Assembly (NCBI GenBank): GCA_019418025.1 | Contig: DYCR01000026.1 | Location: forward strand, 4,784-30,597 | Direction of reading: 5' to 3' | Length of the DNA: 25,814 bases | From: Clostridiales bacterium | Lineage (GTDB): Bacteria > Bacillota > Clostridia > Oscillospirales > Oscillospiraceae | In this document: one piece after another, positions 22,762-25,814 of the stretch | Position numbering within the stretch: the first letter of the stretch is position 1 | Layout: each line of letters opens with the position of its first letter | Translations under genes and position numbers: made by a program | The notes under the pieces: model-generated | The model's input: the letters and a program-made list of their open reading frames with translations, nothing else | Databases searched by the model: none | What the model was told of the DNA's origin: nothing

Positions 22762-23913
22762 CTACGGTCTTGCCATGGATACCATTTCCAATAATTCCAA
22801 GAAGAGGTCTGAAAAGCCCTTGCGTTCCACGGCTTCCTCTGCCACAAGGGGCACCCGCAGAAGGATCTGGTCACCGGATTTTATGCACAATTCTCCCAAC
22901 GGGTCCCCCTTGCGCACCGGAGCAGAGACCTGCGGCGGCAGCGTGACCGATGATTCAAGTTTGGCAACCTCGCCCTTCTGCACCAGAAGCTCGGTGCCGG
23001 CTCCGGCTACAAGATGCACCTGCGAAGCTTTCCCCAGCTTGACCGGAACATCGGTATCCTCAGGGATGGGGGCGTCATATACTGCATATGAGGCAAAGCC
23101 TTGATCCAGAAGCTGACGGCAGGTGGAGAAGCGGTCGGCGGAGGTCTGGCAGCCCATGACAACGGCGATCAGCTCCATGCCGTCCCGAAGGGCTGAGGCG
23201 GAAAGACAGAAGCCTGCCCCTGAGGTGAAGCCTGTTTTCAGCCCTGTGGCACCGGGGTAGAAGCGGATGAGCTTGTTGGTATTGCTCAGGCCGAAGGTGC
23301 CGTTGCGCACAGAGTCCATCCAGATGGTGGTGAATTTTTTGATATCCGGATGCTTGGTCAGCAGCTCCCGGGACATGAGGGCGATGTCGTGGGCACTGGT
23401 CCGATGCTCGGCGGCCTCGGGGCTGTCATCCAATCCGGTGCAGTTGACAAAATGGGTATCCTCCATGCCAAGCTCCTGTGCGCGGCGGTTCATCTGCTCG
23501 ACAAAGGCGGCCTCCGAGCCTGCCAGATGCTCAGCCATGGCGCAGGCACAGTCGTTGGCAGAGGAAACGGCGATGGATTTGACCATATCCTCCACACTCA
23601 TGGCCTCGCCCACCTTCAGATAAACCTGACTGCCGCCCTTTGCGGCTGCGGCCTCGGATGCAGTCACCATGTCCTGCCATTTCAGGGAGCCTGAATCGAT
23701 GGTCTCCATGATCAGCAGCAGGGTCATCACCTTGGTGACACTGGCAGGGGCCAGCTTTTCATGCTCGTTATGGTTTTGCAGAACGGTCCCTGTGGAGGCC
23801 TCCATCAGCAGATAGGACTTTCCCTTGTACTCGGTATCTTCGGCCCGGACCGGCGGTGTCAGCACCGCCAGTGTCATCCATACGGTAAGAATCAAACAGC
23901 CCAGACGCTTCAT
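22762..23913 (-). CDS. D-alanyl-D-alanine carboxypeptidase (PBP5/DacF type)
   Basis: Secreted, membrane-associated low-molecular-weight penicillin-binding protein that removes the terminal D-Ala from peptidoglycan stem peptides. 383 aa. An N-terminal signal peptide (MKRLGCLILTVWMTLAVL, cleavage near VRAED) leads into the SxxK serine site ASVTK (S58, K61), SAN (118-120) and KTG (226-228). A PBP5-type C-terminal beta domain follows, and the end FSDLFLELLEMV could be an amphipathic membrane anchor. The ATG at 23911-23913 has GGAGGG about 8 nt upstream; the frame extends further, but the extension is not signal-like. Divergent from the SpoIIQ-like gene. DacF of Bacillus is forespore-expressed; whether this paralogue is sporulation-specific or vegetative cannot be told from sequence. 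Confidence 0.94.
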   Translation of the reverse strand: MKRLGCLILTVWMTLAVLTPPVRAEDTEYKGKSYLLMEASTGTVLQNHNEHEKLAPASVTKVMTLLLIMETIDSGSLKWQDMVTASEAAAAKGGSQVYLKVGEAMSVEDMVKSIAVSSANDCACAMAEHLAGSEAAFVEQMNRRAQELGMEDTHFVNCTGLDDSPEAAEHRTSAHDIALMSRELLTKHPDIKKFTTIWMDSVRNGTFGLSNTNKLIRFYPGATGLKTGFTSGAGFCLSASALRDGMELIAVVMGCQTSADRFSTCRQLLDQGFASYAVYDAPIPEDTDVPVKLGKASQVHLVAGAGTELLVQKGEVAKLESSVTLPPQVSAPVRKGDPLGELCIKSGDQILLRVPLVAEEAVERKGFSDLFLELLEMVSMARP

Positions 23914-24003
23914 TGGTCGATCCCTCCTCGATTTGGTATTGCAAGGATATGCATCCGGCAGGGCGGGTAGTCCACAAAAAATGGAAAAAAGTTTTTTAAC
24001 TGG

Positions 24004-24032
24004 GTTTAACCGGAAATAAAGTGGCAATACTT
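24004..24032 (+). promoter_or_regulatory. Possible sigma-F/G-type promoter of the SpoIIQ-like gene
   Basis: GTTTA (24004-24008, compare GYATA), 14 bp, GGCAATACTT (24023-24032, compare GGNNANAHTR with only the last base off). The start would fall immediately before the GGAGG site. Suggestive of forespore expression, not conclusive. Confidence 0.3.
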
Positions 24033-24052
24033 GACCTCGGAGGTGCTTAATT

Positions 24053-24694
24053 ATGAGCGACAAAAACATGAGTCGTTATTTGGGCGGCAAGGGCTATTAC
24101 ATAGCCCTGGTCCTGTGCGCAGCTGCAATCGGGATCGCAGGCTATGTATATTACAACAATGCCGCCGAAGTTGACTCGCTGCAAAAGACGGAGACCCCTG
24201 TGGTGGCCACCGACACTGCAAAAAATCCAGAAAAAACCACCCGGCCCGATCAGCAGACCCCTGCGGTCAGGCCCACGGTGGGAAAAATGGCGACCTGCAC
24301 GCCGGTGGAGGGAGAGATCCTTGCGCCGTATGCCATGGAGTGCCTGAGCTACAACGAGACCACCAGAGACTGGCGGGTCCACAATGGCATCGACATTGCC
24401 GCCGATGCCGGAGCAGAGGTCCGTGCGGCCGCAGACGGTCAGGTCTACACGGTCTATGATGATGACCGAATGGGCATGACGGTGGTGATCCGCCATGAAA
24501 ACGGCTACACCACCAAGTATGCAAGCCTTGCAGAGGAGGTCAATGTGGCAGCAGGTGACACGGTGAGGATGGGCGACACCATCGGCTGTGTAGGCACCAG
24601 TGCCATGACAGAGCAGGCACTGGGTGACCATGTCCATTTCAGCGTCACCAAAAATGACGAGCCTGTTGACCCTGATGCATTTCTGGGGCAGTAA
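24053..24694 (+). CDS. Membrane-anchored M23 peptidase, SpoIIQ-like
   Basis: 213 aa. One N-terminal membrane segment (YYIALVLCAAAIGIAGYVYY, about 15-34), a low-complexity linker rich in Thr/Pro, and a C-terminal LytM/M23 domain. Zinc ligands are present: H110 and D114 in VHNGIDIAAD and the HVH motif (H193, H195) near the end. SpoIIQ acts in the forespore membrane, pairing with SpoIIIAH to form the channel to the mother cell; clostridial SpoIIQ keeps an active zinc site, as this protein seems to. Size, topology and DWRVHNGIDIAA-type motif favour SpoIIQ, but another small M23 cell-wall enzyme is possible. The ATG at 24053 has GGAGG 9 nt upstream. Single gene with its own terminator. Confidence 0.8.
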   Translation: MSDKNMSRYLGGKGYYIALVLCAAAIGIAGYVYYNNAAEVDSLQKTETPVVATDTAKNPEKTTRPDQQTPAVRPTVGKMATCTPVEGEILAPYAMECLSYNETTRDWRVHNGIDIAADAGAEVRAAADGQVYTVYDDDRMGMTVVIRHENGYTTKYASLAEEVNVAAGDTVRMGDTIGCVGTSAMTEQALGDHVHFSVTKNDEPVDPDAFLGQ

Positions 24695-24734
24695 GCGATC
24701 TGTCTGATTTTTTCATTTTTCTTTCCTCTTCTTC

Positions 24735-24763
24735 TGCCGCTGTATTTCAGCGGCAATTTTTTT
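24735..24763 (+). terminator. Rho-independent terminator of the SpoIIQ-like gene
   Basis: Perfect 8-bp stem TGCCGCTG / CAGCGGCA, 5-nt loop, then A and seven T, 40 bp after the stop codon. Confidence 0.92.
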
Positions 24764-24783
24764 GTGGTTCAGAGAATATCAAA

Positions 24784-24823
24784 ATCCCCCCTTATGCAGC
24801 ATCACGGCCGCATAAGGGGGGAT
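24784..24823 (-). terminator. Terminator of the YhaN-like ATPase gene
   Basis: Perfect 14-bp arms ATCCCCCCTTATGC / GCATAAGGGGGGAT with a 12-nt loop, 4 bp after the ATPase stop. The T run on the minus strand is short (TTTT with the stem T). Confidence 0.8.
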
Positions 24824-24827
24824 GGCT

Positions 24828-25814
24828 TTATGGATCGAGCAGGGCTTTTTCCCGCTCCTGACACGACAGCAGAAGGATCTGCCGCTGCTTGGAAAGCTCC
24901 TTGAGCAGATGCATGGCACATTCCAACCGCTGATCGTCGAACCGAACAAGTGCATCGTCCAGTACAAGGGGCGCATGGGGATTCAATGCCTCCCACACGG
25001 CAAGCCGCAGAGAAAGATACATCTGATCGGCGGTGCCGTCGCTGCGCCACTGGGCGGTGCGCAGCGTGATTTCTGAGTCTCTGGCTGCCTGTACAGTGAG
25101 ATCTTCCCCGATGGAGATGCGGTCATAGGCTCCTTGGGTGAGCCTGCTGAGAAACTGGCCTGCCCGCCGGGTGATGCGTGGGGCGAAGCGCCGCTGCAAT
25201 TCCTGCATGGCTGCCTCCAGTGCTTTCTGGGCATAGTCCAGTGCCCGATAGGTTTTTTCCAGTTCCGCAAGCCGCCTTTTGGCGAAGGCAAGCTGGGATT
25301 CCAAAATGGCTTGATCGGGCAGCAGCTCAGCTTTGCCCTGACACTGACCCAGTTGGATGCGCCAGCGCTGCAGGAGGGCTTTTTTCTCCTGAAGTGCCTG
25401 CTGCGTTTCCTCAGGGGACAGGGTCAGATGATCGTCATCCTGAGGCTTTTCGGCTTTTTTCGCCGTGGCGAGGAGGGCTTGCAGCTGTATTTTTGCCTGC
25501 ATGGTCTCGTGGCGCATGCGGTTCAACTGATCGGCCTGCTCCAGCTGACGGCTCCAGACCTCTGTCTGATGGGCAAGCTTTTCCTGTTGATCTTGGATTT
25601 TCTTTTCCTCCAGACGGCGGGCCAGTTCCCGCTTTCTGCGCCTGTCGGTGACAACGGAGGCCGTGACAGCCAGAATGAAAAACAGGAGCAGGCAGCCAAG
25701 TCCTGCCGGGAAGGAACGGCCAAACAGCAGGAAAAATCCGGCAAGCATGGAAAGCAGGGCCGCCGCCCACAGCAGGATGCAGGGCATCAGGGGGGCAGGG
25801 GGCTTGATTGGGGC
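24828..25814 (-). CDS. YhaN-like membrane-spanning coiled-coil ATPase, C-terminal part
   Basis: The frame is open through the right edge, so the N-terminal Walker A half is missing; 328 residues are visible. They show two hydrophobic segments near the start (ILLWAAALLSMLAGFFLLF and GLGCLLLFFILAVTASVV), a long charged coiled coil (roughly 60-210), and the C-terminal ATP-binding half: GTADQMYLSLRLAVWEAL (signature-like helix), Walker B PLVLDDALVRFDD and the switch region ILLLSCQERE. This order, an SMC/Rad50-like ATPase with a membrane hairpin in the coiled coil, is that of YhaN-type proteins, usually next to a YhaM/SbcD-like nuclease, which would lie beyond the window. The role is probably DNA-end or repair related, by family inference. 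Its stop is followed by a terminator. Confidence 0.8.
   Translation of the reverse strand, partial: APIKPPAPLMPCILLWAAALLSMLAGFFLLFGRSFPAGLGCLLLFFILAVTASVVTDRRRKRELARRLEEKKIQDQQEKLAHQTEVWSRQLEQADQLNRMRHETMQAKIQLQALLATAKKAEKPQDDDHLTLSPEETQQALQEKKALLQRWRIQLGQCQGKAELLPDQAILESQLAFAKRRLAELEKTYRALDYAQKALEAAMQELQRRFAPRITRRAGQFLSRLTQGAYDRISIGEDLTVQAARDSEITLRTAQWRSDGTADQMYLSLRLAVWEALNPHAPLVLDDALVRFDDQRLECAMHLLKELSKQRQILLLSCQEREKALLDP

Noticed and set aside
1..25814. CRISPR array, restriction-modification or recognisable anti-phage system
   Set aside because: No regularly spaced repeats, and no Cas, methyltransferase or known defence-gene motifs were seen on either strand. The YhaN-like ATPase at the right edge is partial and better explained as a repair-type protein.

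Overview
The window looks like chromosomal DNA of a GC-rich anaerobic spore-former of class Clostridia, probably an Oscillospiraceae- or Butyricicoccaceae-like gut bacterium. The evidence is the bifunctional CO dehydrogenase/acetyl-CoA synthase genes, a SpoIIQ-like M23 peptidase, a DUF1846 protein, an orphan MsmK/UgpC-type sugar ABC ATPase, strong AGGAGG ribosome sites, GTG/TTG starts and Firmicutes-type rho-independent terminators. The species cannot be named from the sequence alone. Most host genes lie on the minus strand.

Layout. (1) 1-4.7 kb, minus: the 5' part of miaB (tRNA methylthiotransferase, running off the left edge), a Na/Pi cotransporter with a PhoU-like tail, and a DUF1846 protein. 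Each has its own recognisable promoter, and the Na/Pi and DUF1846 genes each end in a terminator. (2) 4.8-5.0 kb: a non-coding gap with a plus-strand promoter, a terminator-like hairpin close behind it, and two strong hairpins that end the next operon. (3) 5.0-10.0 kb, minus: the operon cooS-cooC-acsB, made from one near-consensus promoter. It encodes CO dehydrogenase, its nickel-insertion ATPase and acetyl-CoA synthase; all metal ligands are present. The corrinoid protein (acsC/acsD), acsE and the methyl-branch genes are not in the window. (4) 10.1-11.4 kb, minus: a purine-type phosphoribosyltransferase with a consensus promoter, then a terminator directly abutting the ribosome site of a DUF3786 gene.

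(5) 11.5-18.3 kb, plus: a compact ten-gene phage-derived cassette. Its order is small terminase-like protein, large terminase, portal, prohead protease, decoration-like protein, HK97-fold capsid, two head-tail connector-type proteins, a two-part tail terminator/tube-like protein and a baseplate-like protein. All ORFs are open and tightly spaced or overlapping. There is no integrase, repressor, tape measure, tail fibre or lysis gene. It stops immediately before the terminator of the convergent glycogen phosphorylase gene. It is either a cleanly truncated prophage or a domesticated head module, and it is the most interesting part of the window.

(6) 18.4-22.7 kb, minus: glycogen phosphorylase, a 470-bp non-coding leader region, and an orphan sugar-ABC ATPase with an unusual lysine-rich insertion. 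Together they suggest uptake and storage-glucan use. (7) 22.8-24.7 kb: a D-alanyl-D-alanine carboxypeptidase (minus) divergent from a SpoIIQ-like membrane-anchored M23 peptidase (plus), a cell-wall/sporulation pair. (8) 24.8 kb to the right edge, minus: the C-terminal part of a YhaN-like, membrane-spanning coiled-coil ATPase.

All family assignments come from reading motifs in the translated sequence; no database search was possible.
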